Source of the DNA: Rugalucina vietnamica
Taxonomy: Eukaryota; Mollusca; Bivalvia; Lucinida; Lucinidae
NCBI GenBank assembly: GCA_964017185.1
Contig: OZ024871.1
Span: forward strand, 58,021,226-58,085,225
Reading direction: 5' to 3'
Length of the DNA: 64,000 nt
The translations under genes and the position numbers were made by a program. The notes under the pieces were generated by a model that worked only from the letters and a program-made list of their open reading frames with translations, was not told the origin of the DNA and did no database searches. The first letter of the stretch is position 1. Each line of letters begins with the position of its first letter. Positions 1-11,130 of the stretch are shown piece by piece.

Positions 1-451
1 AACACCACTTTTTTGAAAATTAGAAATGTCAGTTCTAGGCTTTTCGTCTTTATTCCACCGAACACCAAAGTTGTATCTACGCATATCATCTTAATAATGG
101 TTCAGACACTTAATCGTAATTAAATTTCATTGAGTGCGCATACATGAAGACAGGTGTCACCCTGTGGTGACACTTGCGCATACGGCACTCTTATTTCCGG
201 TAATAAAATTCAGGCGAAGTTCTGGAATTCTTAAGAAGCTACCGCGGTGCAGGAGATAGGGATCAAAGGCGATAACAATTAGGTGATAATGGCTCTCGAC
301 TGTTGGTCTTTTTGCATTGAAGTGTATGGAGCACACAGCATGCTGCTAAAGGTGCTAATTTCCGCTTTAATTAAGTACGAATTCCAGGTATAACAGTTCC
401 CTGCTTGTAGTAAATGTCAAACTGGTGTCAATTTCAATGTAGAATACGCAC
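1..451 (-). other. Presumed intron 1 of the dynactin-4 gene
   Basis: Begins with the donor GTGCGT on the minus strand at 451. I see no further coding exon down to position 1. A small inverted repeat (GTGTCAC / GTGACAC, about 154-173) is the only structure noticed. Confidence 0.5.
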
Positions 452-580
452 CTCATGAAGAACACAGTCACCGCATCTTATTTTCAAACAATGTCTGCAC
501 AAGTACAACCGATAGATTGGATGCCATTTCTTGCAGGAGCACAGATATTCAACAATTTTTGTATCACAAAATAAGGCCAT
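452..580 (-). CDS. DCTN4: Dynactin subunit 4 (p62), first coding exon
   Basis: Dynactin-4 is part of the pointed-end complex of dynactin, the cofactor of cytoplasmic dynein. Read on the minus strand, ATG at 580-578 opens a 43-codon exon rich in cysteine pairs: CSCKKWHP, LYLCRHCLKIRC, then GDCVLHE. The pattern LY-C-R-x-C, R-x-x-x-C and C-V-x-H-E matches the start of the zinc-binding N-terminus of the dynactin p62 family. The exon ends CATGAG and is followed at once by GTGCGT, a good splice donor, at a phase-0 boundary where family members continue with V-D-S-H-Y-C. The remaining exons would lie left of position 1. The reading frame stays open upstream to another ATG at 685, but the start at 580 gives the family's usual short N-terminus. 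No second exon is seen in 1-450. Family assignment is from remembered conservation, not from a search. Confidence 0.82.
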
Positions 581-720
581 AATGATAATTTGCTGACATT
601 GGCGATCATCCAGAGGCTTGCACGTACATATAGAATACGCCGCAATGAATTCTCTAAGCGCCTGGTGGCTATCGATAAAAAACATAGAATAGAATAGAAT
701 AGAATAGAATACAAACTCAT
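581..720 (-). promoter_or_regulatory. Likely 5' UTR and promoter side of the dynactin-4 gene, with an AGAAT microsatellite
   Basis: Sequence directly upstream of the dynactin-4 start on the minus strand. It contains five tandem AGAAT units at about 685-711. No clear TATA box or initiator was identified, so the transcription start is not placed. Confidence 0.35.
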
Positions 721-888
721 AGAGTGTTCACCACAACATACATGTAACAATAAACAACATGGCAAATCAATCAGTACATTATACATGTATTATATGAACT
801 TAGGCACTGCCTAGAACGGGCATGCAATCATGATTTTGAAATTATTATTCATTAAACAACTTCTAAACTGCACTTACTGTAAAAGTAT

Positions 889-1570
889 ATGTTGTGCCAT
901 TGTCCTGTCCTCCCCTATCCAATACCCTACCCTACCCTACCCTACCCTACCCTTACTGCTACCCTAACTTTACTCCTACCATTACACCTAACCACCTACC
1001 CAACACCTTACCTCCTACCCTATCCTTACGACTACCCCTACCCTCCCCCTACTCCTAATCCTTCCCCTACCATACCCTTACTCTACACATAACCTCCTAC
1101 CCTACCCTACTCATACCCATACTCTACTCTTACTCATACTCTTTGCCCTTACCCTTACTCCTTCCCTTACTCTACCAATACCATACCCTAACTTCTACTC
1201 CTAACCATAACCTACCCAAACTCTTACCCCTACCAGGCTACCCTTACTACCATTGCTGCTACTCCTTAACCTACCATACCCTTACTCCTACTTCTACCCT
1301 ACCAGTATTCATATTCTTATCCAACCTTACGAGTTACCATTACACCTACTCATTACCCTACCATCCCCTTACTCCTACTCCTACCGTACTCTTCCCTTCT
1401 TCTATCTTACCATACTCTGCCTTGCCGTGCCCTACCCCACCTAACCCTACCCTATCAAACCCTATCCTTACTCCTACTACTTACCCTACTCTACCCTACC
1501 CTTACTCATTACTCTACCGTACCCTTACTCCTACCCCTCTTTTCACTATCCCTACCTTACCTAGTACCAG
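889..1570 (+). repeat. Degenerate CCCTA/CTTACT pyrimidine-rich satellite array
   Basis: About 680 bases that are nearly all C, T and A on the plus strand. They are built from variants of CCCTAC, CCTTACTC and CTACCATA, with regular runs of CCCTA at 930-950. The array produces long but meaningless Pro/Tyr/Leu/Thr-rich open frames on the plus strand. It is a strand-asymmetric minisatellite, not coding. Confidence 0.85.
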
Positions 1571-1834
1571 GGTGTTCCCCTCGACCTCGAGTATTAATTT
1601 AGGGGACCAATGTCCCACTACTGACAACTCCTAAACAACATTCTGACAAAATAGGACAATATCAGGAACAAGAAATATTTGTTAATTTTGGGGGACATCA
1701 TGGTCCCTCTGGACAGAACTGCATGTTTTGGGGGGTCATTTTGGGCCAAAACGTTCATTTTGTGCGCCAGGTAAAACCCTCGGGTAGCTGACTGAAGAAC
1801 GAACGACTTACGGAGCCGAAACGACCAGTTACTT

Positions 1835-2330
1835 GCATTTGGATGTGTATCGGCGATTCGCGGCCGAAACGACCGGATTTCGCTATTTAGACGCATCGTT
1901 CCGGCCTGTTCTGGTTCCGGTAAATAGTAACACCGGATATTAGAATTTCTTCGCGCGTGACTGTGACGTAGTTTTTATTTATTTTTTGTAACTTTAGAAA
2001 GAAAGCTGATCTCAAATGGAACGAATTGTATGCATACCGTTTGGGACATTATCGGAACATTATCCGACTCAATACCGAAACCACCCGTTGGGGACCTGAC
2101 TGTAAATCGCATCACTGGCGTAGGGCTCCGATGGATGTAACGACTCGCGGCCGAATCGACCCACTTTCGCTATTAAGACGCACCTGTTTCGCTAAATTGT
2201 GATACCCGATTATGGCGATAATCGAGCATTCTCGCGCGCTGAAAAAGTGACGTAACCTGCTTTTTTTTTTTTTTTTTTTTTTTTTGCAATTTTGCAAACA
2301 AAATTGATCTCAAGTGAAACGAATAAATAT
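1835..2330. repeat. Diverged tandem duplication, period about 290 bp
   Basis: Two related units, about 1835-2030 and 2125-2325. Both have a GGATGT segment, then CTCGCGGCCGAA or TTCGCGGCCGAA, TTTCGCTATT, AGACGCA, a GTGACGTA stretch and a closing TGATCTCAA(A/G)TG. The second unit has gained a T homopolymer of about 24 bases (2262-2285). Function unknown. Confidence 0.6.
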
Positions 2331-2534
2331 ATTGTCCACAAAGAATCTAAACTGTATAATCATGGGTGGAAAAGAGATGTATATTTTATCTAGAACTGCC
2401 GATGAGATAGCGAATTATCGCGAGATAGGGAGATTAGCGATATCCCCCGAGACTGGGACCGGACGTTCAGGTGAACAAAGTTAGTTAGGTAAACAACATC
2501 ATAGTTCATTTACCCGTGTGTACGCGTTACCTAT

Positions 2535-2602
2535 AGGCGGGCACGCAGCTGGGCCTTCGGCCCAGCCTCAGTGCGCTTCGCGCACTTCGTGCCATGCCCG
2601 TA
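2535..2602. repeat. Nested hairpin cluster with two TTC-loop stems
   Basis: Two adjacent GC-rich hairpins, GCTGGGCCTTCGGCCCAGC (2548-2566) and GTGCGCTTCGCGCAC (2571-2585), sit between complementary outer arms (GGCGGGCACG at 2536-2545 and CGTGCCATGCCCG at 2588-2600). The whole could fold as a three-way, cloverleaf-like structure. It may be the terminal structure of a mobile element or a folded RNA; nothing further identifies it. Confidence 0.6.
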
Positions 2603-2799
2603 TTAAGTGTTGTATACACAGATAAACTGACTCGTTTACTTGCAGATCACTGCTCAAGTATATTTTGCTTTTAATTTTTTATCTTGTCACCCACTTTTCA
2701 TTGCTTTTATCCGGGCTTTTATTTCAACTAACCCCCTTCAGCTCTTGGTATACCGGAACACCATCTGAAGTCCTCCTCGGAGGTTAAGATGTAAAGGAA

Positions 2800-2817
2800 G
2801 ATAGATAGATAGATAGA
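2800..2817. repeat. GATA microsatellite
   Basis: Short GATA/AGAT run, about four and a half units. Confidence 0.7.
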
Positions 2818-3267
2818 ATTTATAGGCTATCGATAAAAAAACATTACCAGGTCGGACCAGGCCAAATACCTAAGCTTCCGGACCGGGTCTACGGAATCTA
2901 TCGGAAAATGACGATTTTTCAGTACCAGAATGTAGCTCCGGGACAGGTTCGAATAGAATAGCGGCTATAATAAAGTTCTTATGGGGACTGAAAATCATTA
3001 AATATTATGGTTAAACCTTTGTTCAATTTAAAACTACAATTAAAACAGAAAATCCTTTTTACGGCAACGGAACTATTTGACAAAAAATGTGCTGAAGCAT
3101 TGCAGAAACCAGAGGATAACAGGATCTTTCGCGACCTGGTTCGTTAGCACTTAATTAGTCCGTTCGCTACCTCCCATTGGTCCGTTCGCTACTCGGTATT
3201 TTTCGCACCTTTTCCCACCTTATCGACCCTAGTCGGTTCGCTACCACGATGTTTTTCGCGGCTTCCC

Positions 3268-3370
3268 GCCCAATTATGACCGTTAATTATTCACTCACTA
3301 CTGAACCTCACAGCTTTCCGCCAATAATTATGACCGTTAATTATTCACTCACTACCAAACTTCACAGTTG
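3268..3370. repeat. Tandem duplication, unit about 57 bp
   Basis: AATTATGACCGTTAATTATT followed by CACTCACTAC is present twice (about 3274 and 3331), with small changes at the ends of the units. Confidence 0.75.
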
Positions 3371-4030
3371 ATTAATAGCCTACTCACGAGTAGGACTTTT
3401 AAATTTTAAAAACTTGTATGGTTTTTAAATAATTCGATTTTAGAATGTTTTAGAATATTAAGTTTTAAAGGAATCGATTCGGAAACGCATATTTGGCCCT
3501 GTACATATTCATTTAGATGCTACAGTACGTGTTACAAATCAAATTCCACCGATTTACCCCATAATAAGTACACAATCATCGTTTGAAAATTACGCTAAAA
3601 TGCGTCTCGAATCACGAAGGTTGCCGCCATATTTGTTTACCTGTGACGTCACTCACTCACTTTCGGTTTAGAGCCATTTACAAGCGATCGTACTCCACTT
3701 CATTTTATCGATAAAATTCCCACATTAAGGTAAGAAAAAGAAAAAAAAAAGAAAAACAGAAGAAAAAAAAAACTCTGACACAGGGATCTCGCGGTCGCAG
3801 GACCCGGCGTCCCAGTAAATCTGGGCTCAGACACATGTTTTCCTCAGTGGTGATTCCCGGGGCGCAAGTTGTTTTTGCCGCGATACGTCCCAATATTTAC
3901 CTGTGTTTTGTTGTCTATGAGCCAAATAAACATCTTAGAGACATCCATCCGAGTGTATTTCGCACCTTTATGATGTAAATCCAATCAAAATTATGTAACG
4001 ATAGTTAGGTAGTCGATAATCTTTCAAACG

Positions 4031-4176
4031 TATAATAGCGATCAAACGATTTAAAGAATGGCGGTCGCATCTTTTGATGGCGCGTGTCTTTATGTAAACA
4101 ACTTATAATTGCGATCAAACGATTTAAAGAATGGCGGTCGCATCTTTTGATGGCGCGTGTCTTTATGTAAACAACT
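4031..4176. repeat. Near-identical tandem duplication, 73-bp unit
   Basis: Units 4031-4103 and 4104-4176 differ by a single base (TATAATA versus TATAATT). The near-identity points to a recent duplication. The unit contains AATGGCGGTCGCATC and has no recognised function. Confidence 0.85.
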
Positions 4177-5971
4177 TTGATTGCAGTCATTGTTGACAGG
4201 TCAGCTGACCGTTTGAGGCGTGTTTACCGTGTCACATGCTAAAAATAATTATCCGCATGAATGAAAATCTTTTCTGGATTGGTGGTTAACAAATTAGAAA
4301 CGCATGCGCATTGAAAAACAATCAGTGATGGGCGGTCCACCTCCGATTACAAATTTAATAAACCTAGATAACTGAAGCAAATTAATCAAATTATGTAAAA
4401 AAAAAAAAAAAAAGTGAGATTACCCCTTAAGTGTGTACCGATTCCGTTTTGGAATAAATGGATGAAAAACTTGCGAATTCCTATTCTTTTTCTATTGTGC
4501 GCGATTCTTTGACGAATTGTATGTGAAATGCCAAAATTCGGAATAAAAACTACCGTGCGTATATACATGTAACAGTAATTCCATTCCGTTCAAACTGGAT
4601 TATTAATAAGAATTAGTGGAGGAAGCGAAAAGCCGACGACAGGTATCTGGAAAAAACTTTAACCTTATTTCTGTGGCTTGTTTTTACAGTTAATCGCCTG
4701 GCACTGAGGCATCTTCGGTAAAAATTATTCTCCGGTATTATCACATAAACCCTTCTGTCAAGTTAAACGTAGAAAATATCCACAAATACAAAATAAAATA
4801 ACGAAATTATCGCGAGAATAAATGAGCGACTTAAAGAGAAAGTGAGTGAGTGACGTCACAGCTTTATACTGGTTACCGCGTTCACCGTGTAATTATCGAT
4901 AAACCGGTAACCATACCCGATAAAGATGGCGATTCACTCAGATGCAGGAAAAAACGAAGGTTTCCCAACTTTGAATACGAATATTTTGCGTAACAAACCC
5001 GATATGCATTCTCTTGTACCAGGAATGAATTTATGATGGTATTTTACGTATACATACGGCGTCTTATGCTGTTCCGAATCCATTCCTTTAATGTTTTAAC
5101 TCTGATATCTTTTAAAAACATGGGGAAACGGAAATTTTTTAATTGTATCCACTCTGCTAAAAAGTAACCGTGAAGCAGACAACATGCGGTCCAGTGCCAC
5201 GGGTGTGGTGAGTGGCAGCACCGCAAATGCAACGCAGGTAAGGAACCTTTCAATACCAAAACACACGGTCCATGCAATATACAGATATTTTTTCATGTCT
5301 TGAGTAAAAAATTGAAAATTTCATAGGATTTTTTTTCTTTGATGTTTCTACTATTTGTCTTGCTGTTACTACGAAGCGGCTCATTTTATAGTTAATATAA
5401 TTTATGCTAAATAACGTTTCTTCCCTTTTTAAAGTACATGTAAGTTAATCTTTGCAAAATAGATTTTATTTTCAATGTCGTGATTTCATTTTGAATGCCA
5501 TCTATATATTTTAGTGTTTTTATTTATTTATTTGATTCTCTGTATATTAGTAAATATATGCTAAATTACATTTCTTCCTTTTTTAGATGTTTTAATCATT
5601 GCTCATGTTTTAAGTTTTTTTTATTAGGATAATCATAATGTACATTTCTTTTTAACATATTTAATATATTTTATGCTAAAATTATAACCTCAATCAGCAG
5701 ATCCCATCTTTGAATTGACTATGAAAATCTTAAAATAAATAATTATAATTGTCTACATTGTGTGTGTAAAAGTGTTTGTATGTAAATAATTGTCACCTGT
5801 AATTACCATTTTAGGCCTCACCAATCATTATTTTATGTGTATTAAACCATGGATATAGTTTATAAAATTTCTGTTGTACATATTTTCATGAAACAAAATT
5901 AAATATGAAATAGATCTATATGACTTCACCACCACTTCTATAACCTATTATTTACATTTTAGAAAATCAGG

Positions 5972-6092
5972 TAGCGAAAATGTAAGGTAGCGAATATGTC
6001 CGGTAGCGAACATGTACAGGTAGCGAACGCGTTGGTAGCGAACAGGTCAGGTAGCGAACAGGTATAGGGTGCGAACAGGAAGGTCGCGAATC
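5972..6092 (+). repeat. GGTAGCGAA tandem array
   Basis: About eight imperfect units of GGTAGCGAA plus a variable 6-8 base spacer (often CAGGTCA or ATGT-like). It forms the right end of the element described at 3128-6090. Confidence 0.75.
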
Positions 6093-6199
6093 GACCATAA
6101 ACCAACCAGAGACATATCTACAGATTCACCTTTATCTCAGCAGAAACGTAGGATCTTCTTAAGGTTAATTCATGTGCTACTATTCATGTGCTACTCCTA

Positions 6200-6364
6200 A
6201 TGAGGCTACTACACAGAAACATGCTGCTTCCTTTTATGGGACTTCCATGCGTTGATGATTCAGAAGAGGAAGTAGAAGGTGATGCAAATACACAACAAGC
6301 ACCTGTGTCATCATCATCGGAGATTATTATAAACGGTCATTGGGTTATTGTGAAAATATGTTAA
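6200..6364 (+). CDS. Unrecognised 54-residue open frame, possible 3' exon or relic
   Basis: An open frame starting at ATG 6200 (also ATGs at 6221 and 6236) and ending TAA at 6362-6364. It has a hydrophobic start, an acidic stretch (DDSEEEVEGDANTQ), a serine run and a C-terminus ending HWVIVKIC. No family was recognised. It ends only 14 bases before the target duplication of the neighbouring LINE, so the LINE inserted just downstream of its stop. It could be the last exon of an old transposase or host gene, or chance. Confidence 0.25.
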   Translation: MRLLHRNMLLPFMGLPCVDDSEEEVEGDANTQQAPVSSSSEIIINGHWVIVKIC

Positions 6365-6525
6365 CTTAGTATTTTCTGTAATTTCAACTACCGTTATACC
6401 GTTATACAATGAAGTCGTGGTTTTTTGATGCTCTGTGAAAATATATGAAAACTTAGTCAAAATGTATTCTAAATGGATTGATCCTTGTGGAAAATGGATA
6501 TATAATATCTGGAACGATTAATCTA

Positions 6526-7707
6526 ATGTCTGGTAAAAAAAGCCCATCAAATTTTTATGCTGGATATCGTAAAAATCGAAGCAAAAAACGACAGGCTACC
6601 TCACCATTGAACGATCACGTTGCATCGAGTGTGACAAAAGGTGAGAATTTAAATAACAATAGAGGACAAAAGAAAGTTCGTTCAAAAAAGTCAAGGCAGG
6701 AATGTACTAATACTAAAAACTGTGATACACATCCCAACGAAATCGGGACTACGAGTGGGTTCGTGTTTACAAATATGTCATTCCAAACTCAGCAGACACA
6801 GCAACCAGGATCTGGCTTTAATGTCTTGTCACAGCCTTCCTATATTCCCAACTCGTCTCCAACACAGTACAGTGCTCCAGCTTTCGGGTACCAACCTCCC
6901 CTTCAACCCCAACCCCAACCTCCCCCACCCCCTCCTCCATGGGCCAGTGAACTTTTGGAAGAAATAAAACAAATAAAAACCAAACTGCAAACGATGGATG
7001 AAATTAAAAAAACAGTGAATTCCATAAATGTGAAAGTGTGCGATCTCGAAGGGAAAATGAAGACGCTAGAAACCAGGGTAACAGAAACTGAAAAATCATC
7101 TAATTTCATTGAAAAGGAATATGAAACCAATAAAAAAGAACTGAAGACGGCAAAATCAGATATTCAGACTCTAAAAAAGAGCTGCGATTCGTTCGAGAAA
7201 ACTTCAAAATCCCTATCAGTTAAAAATGATGAACTAAGCAAAAAACTAATCGACCTTGAAGCAAGGTCGATGCGGGAGAATCTCATGTTTTATGGAATTC
7301 CGGAGGAGGGCGAGAAGGAGAATTGCGAGGCCAAGGTCAAACAAGTGATGACGAACATACTCCACATGGAATCTGTCGAGGAAATCATCTTCGACAGAGC
7401 TCACAGGGTGGGACAGAGGTCAGCTTCGACCCGCCCGATCGTGGTAAAATTTCACAATTACACGCAGCGCGAAAAAGTTAGACAAACTGCGTTCGGTGTT
7501 GCAGAGGAACTGAAAGCCGCTAAGTTAGGGGTAGGTGCACAGATTCCTAAGGATATCAGGGACGCTAGAAAGCCTCTCTACCCCGCAATGAAGAAGGCGA
7601 AAGATGAAGGGAAAAGCGTCAAATTCATGGGGAAAAAGTTATACATAGACGGTAATGAGTACAAAACGGACACGAAAGCGGGCACGGGTGAAAAGATGGA
7701 ACATTAG
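6526..7707 (+). CDS. LINE ORF1, coiled-coil RNA-binding protein
   Basis: A 393-residue frame from ATG 6526 to TAG 7705-7707; the frame is open a little further upstream but without ATG. Order of parts: a basic N-terminus (GKKSPSNFYAGYRKNRSKKR); a Gln/Pro-rich middle ending in a proline run before PPWASELL; a long heptad-rich coiled coil starting EEIKQIKTKLQ and continuing past LEGKMKTLETRV; then a segment with ENLMFYGIPEE, FDRAHRVG and RPIVVKFHNYTQREKV. The last three motifs are typical of the RRM-like domain of L1-type ORF1 proteins, which trimerise and coat the element RNA. The frame appears intact. Its stop is followed in the same frame, without any shift, by ORF2. Confidence 0.9.
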   Translation: MSGKKSPSNFYAGYRKNRSKKRQATSPLNDHVASSVTKGENLNNNRGQKKVRSKKSRQECTNTKNCDTHPNEIGTTSGFVFTNMSFQTQQTQQPGSGFNVLSQPSYIPNSSPTQYSAPAFGYQPPLQPQPQPPPPPPPWASELLEEIKQIKTKLQTMDEIKKTVNSINVKVCDLEGKMKTLETRVTETEKSSNFIEKEYETNKKELKTAKSDIQTLKKSCDSFEKTSKSLSVKNDELSKKLIDLEARSMRENLMFYGIPEEGEKENCEAKVKQVMTNILHMESVEEIIFDRAHRVGQRSASTRPIVVKFHNYTQREKVRQTAFGVAEELKAAKLGVGAQIPKDIRDARKPLYPAMKKAKDEGKSVKFMGKKLYIDGNEYKTDTKAGTGEKMEH

Positions 7708-10700
7708 TGGGGTCAAGAAGAGCAATCCTTAAAGGTTCTCTCTTGGAATATTCATGGTCTAAAACGCAAATTAACCGACACGGACTTCTTGGATTACGTT
7801 TCCAACTACGATATCGTTTTCTTGAGCGAGACATGGCAATCAAGAACAGAAACTATGAACTTTGACATTTCTGGATTCCACGCTGACTTTATTCCCGGAA
7901 ATAAATCCAGAAATGCGATAAGAGGACGGCACAGCGGAGGTTTAGCTGTATACTATAAAGACTACCTAAAAAACTATATAACTATTGTTAAAAAAGAACA
8001 GTCTGGAATTTTGTGAGTCAAAATTTCAGAGGACTTATTTCCCTTTGACCAAGATGTGTTTATGTGTAATATATATGTACCACCAACAGACTCTAAAGTG
8101 TTTAATTCAACAAATATTGACTTATATGACATGTTAGAACAGGACATTATTCATTTTAACAATCTAGGTAAAGTTTTTGTCTCTGGCGATTTAAATGGAA
8201 GAACTTCAAATGATTTAGATTATTTTGAATTTGACAAATATTTAGATCATAATACATTTTTCGAGCATTCATTCAACGTTCCCATGCGTGTTAACCAAGA
8301 TCGTATAATAGATTATAATGGTCAACGCTTATTAGGCATATGTCAGTGGACAGGGCTACTTATCGCAAACGGGCGACTGCTAAATGACCAGAACGTGGGA
8401 AAATATACATTCTGTGGCCATCGTGGCCAAAGCACTGTTGACTATTTATTGCTAAATTTTCACGATTTTGAGAATTTGTCATACTTTGAAATTCAAGAAC
8501 TAAACGAGTTCTCCGACCATGCCCCATTAGCATATAATATACGTTTGAAATCTAGATACGAACCGGAAACACGCCGCGACATAGATGCCGGAATAACTCG
8601 TAAAATAGTGTGGGATAACGAAAAGGCACACGATTTTAAATCTTCGTTGACGAATAAAAGCGACCGTATTGTACAAATGACATCAGAAATCGGAAAGGAA
8701 CCCTTGCAGACTATAGTAAGAAACTTTACACAGTTCCTTCACGACGAGGCGTTTGAAATCTTCGGAAAAACTTATATCTCTGGGAAAAAACCGCATGACA
8801 AAAAAACAAACAAAAAATGGTTTGATGATAACTGTAAAGATGCTAAACGCGAATTCACAACTGCAAGAAATATTTTCAATCGAACAAAAAATGATCACTC
8901 CAGAATAAACTTTACGCGAGCGCGAACTAAATACAATCGTGTGAAGAAAAAGGCGCGGGAAAAATTTAAACGCTCAGAAGGTAATCGGTTAAATGACCTC
9001 GCAAAAAAGGACACGCGAAAATTCTGGAAAAGTATTAAAAAAACGTATAAAAAGAAAAATACCTCATCAAATTCTTTAACGATCGAGCAGTTGCATGATC
9101 ACTTTAAACGGATGTTCGGAGAACATGCCGAACCGAACCAAAATACCGAACCGAACCAAAATGCCGAACCGAACATAAATATAAACATAACGAACGATGA
9201 ATTAGACGACCAATTTACATATTCAGAATTGCATTCTGCGGTATTTTCGCAAAATAACAATAAAACGCCAGGTATCGATAACATTACAAGTGAAATTATA
9301 AAAGCATCATATGACGCAATATCCCCATTTCTATTTAAACTGTATAATCACATTTTCCAAACAGGAGACTATCCCCGTTCTTGGGGCGAGAGCATTATCA
9401 GTCCTATTTATAAAAAAGGTGACGTGAACGACGCACAGAACTACCGTGGCATAACGTTGATTAATATACTAGCTAAGATTTATTCACAACTATTGCTAAA
9501 TCGATTGACAAAATGGATGAGCGAAAACGATATAATTACTGATAACCAATATGGCTTCCAGAAAGGCAAATCAACTACAGACTGTGTCTTTCTCCTTCAT
9601 TCCATCATATCTAAAGTGCTAAATAATGGTGAGAAATTATATTGTGTATTTATAGACTACGAGAAGTGCTTTGACAAGATTGACCGATCTTACCTATGGC
9701 AAAAACTATTAAAAGAAAATATTAGCAGCAAACTTGTAAAGGCAATCAAATCAATGTACACAACAGTGAAACTTTGCGTTAAGTATAACAACACTTTTTC
9801 GCAGTGTTTTGATTCATATGTCGGTTTGAAACAGGGCGATCCGAGCTCACCTCTATTATTTATGCTATTCGTCAATGACATGCTGCAACACATCAACTCA
9901 AATCTGGATGGAATTTTTACCCTTGATGATATCAAACTCTTCCTTATTCTGTTTGCAGACGATCAGGTTGTATTTGCCAAATCACCACAAACGCTGCAAT
10001 TGCTTCTCAAAGATATTGAAAATTACTGTAATGAATTGGGTATTCATATTAATACATCTAAGACCAAAGCGATGATTTTCGAGAAAGGAGGGCGCACATA
10101 CCACGAGTTTCTTATATATGATACAAAAATTGACCTTGTGGATAGTTTCAAATACCTAGGTATTACCTTATTCAGAAACGGCAACTGGAATCGTTCCCAA
10201 AAGTCCATAGCGCAACATGCCTCATATGCCTTATATAACCTCTTCACAGTATTTAATAATATTGAACTACCGCCATCGCAAAAGTGTAAATTATTTGATT
10301 CTCTGGTTGGTTCGATTTTGAACTTTGGTGCAGAGGTGTGGGGTTACCATGAAGCAACAGATATTGAGCTTATACACACGAAATTTCTAAGACGAATTTT
10401 AAATGTAAGAAAATCAACAAACCTAACCGCACTTTATGGCGAATTAGGTCGTGTACCCTTAGTAGTCCATCGCAAAATAATCATGATTAAATATTGGATA
10501 AAAATTTTAAACCATAGCGACTCATCACTGATTAAAAAGATGTACATGTTACTTAAATCTGATACGGACCGAAGAAATTACAACGGAAAGAACTGGGCCT
10601 ACCAAATAAAGTCTATCTTACAAGAACATGGCTTAGAATTTATATGGAATCAACAATTCGAAACAGAAATACCATTTAGCATTATTAAACAAAGAATACA

Positions 10701-11130
10701 TGATATGTACTATCAAAAGTGGTACGCGGAAATAAACAACTCGAGTCGACTTATGTCCTACTGTATATTCAAGCACGAATTCGCTTTAGAGAAATATCTA
10801 AGCTTACAAATCGAAAATAAATATAAAGTTGCCTTAACGCGTTTTAGAACATCATCGCATGACTTATTCATAGAAAGTAGAAGATATGATAGAACCGACC
10901 GAAACCTAAGAATATGTAAATCATGTAACATGTCGAAAATTGAAGACGAATTCCATTTTTTACTTGTGTGCCCGATGTATAGAGAACTAAGAAGGAAATA
11001 TTTAAAAACTTATTTTTGCCATTGGCCTACATTGCATAAATTTGATATTTTATTGTCATCAACTTCATTCAAAACTGTCTTAAATCTATCTAAGTTCATA
11101 TATTATGCTATGAAAATCCGTATTTCATAA
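7708..11130 (+). pseudogene. LINE ORF2, endonuclease and reverse transcriptase, one nonsense codon
   Basis: Endonuclease motifs in order: LSWNIHGL (about 7738), LSETWQ, VSGDLNGR, VDYLLLN and FSDHAPL. Reverse-transcriptase motifs follow: FIDYEKCFDKID (block A), GLKQGDPSSPLLF (block B) and LFADDQVVF (block C, FADD instead of YADD). The C-terminus has a Cys/His motif CKSC-x9-HFLLVC. The frame is broken once by TGA at 8014-8016, between endonuclease motifs, at a spot where related enzymes usually have tryptophan, so a single TGG to TGA change would explain it. There is no ATG between the ORF1 stop and the first endonuclease motif; the first ATG is 7789, already inside the domain. ORF2 must therefore rely on readthrough, reinitiation or a non-AUG start. 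Confidence 0.9.

Larger units (their letters stand above)
3128..6090. mobile_element. Putative DNA transposon with TTCGCTACC motif arrays at both ends
   Basis: The left end begins TTCGCGACCTGG and contains three copies of GTTCGCTAC(C) between about 3160 and 3255. The right end carries the complementary motif GGTAGCGAA(C) repeatedly from 5972 and closes with GGTCGCGAA at 6082-6090. The ends are therefore inverted relative to one another and share the outer TTCGCGACC. Arrays of one short motif near both termini resemble transposase-binding subterminal repeats. No transposase frame is visible inside and no clean target duplication was found, so the boundary and class remain uncertain. Confidence 0.5.

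Noticed and set aside
930-960. Interstitial telomere
   Set aside because: The unit is mainly CCCTAC, not the CCCTAA expected for TTAGGG telomeres, and it decays into a mixed array.
889-1634. Two long plus-strand open frames rich in Pro, Tyr, Leu and Thr
   Set aside because: They are translations of the CCCTA-type pyrimidine array; composition follows the DNA repeat and no start context or splice signals support a gene.
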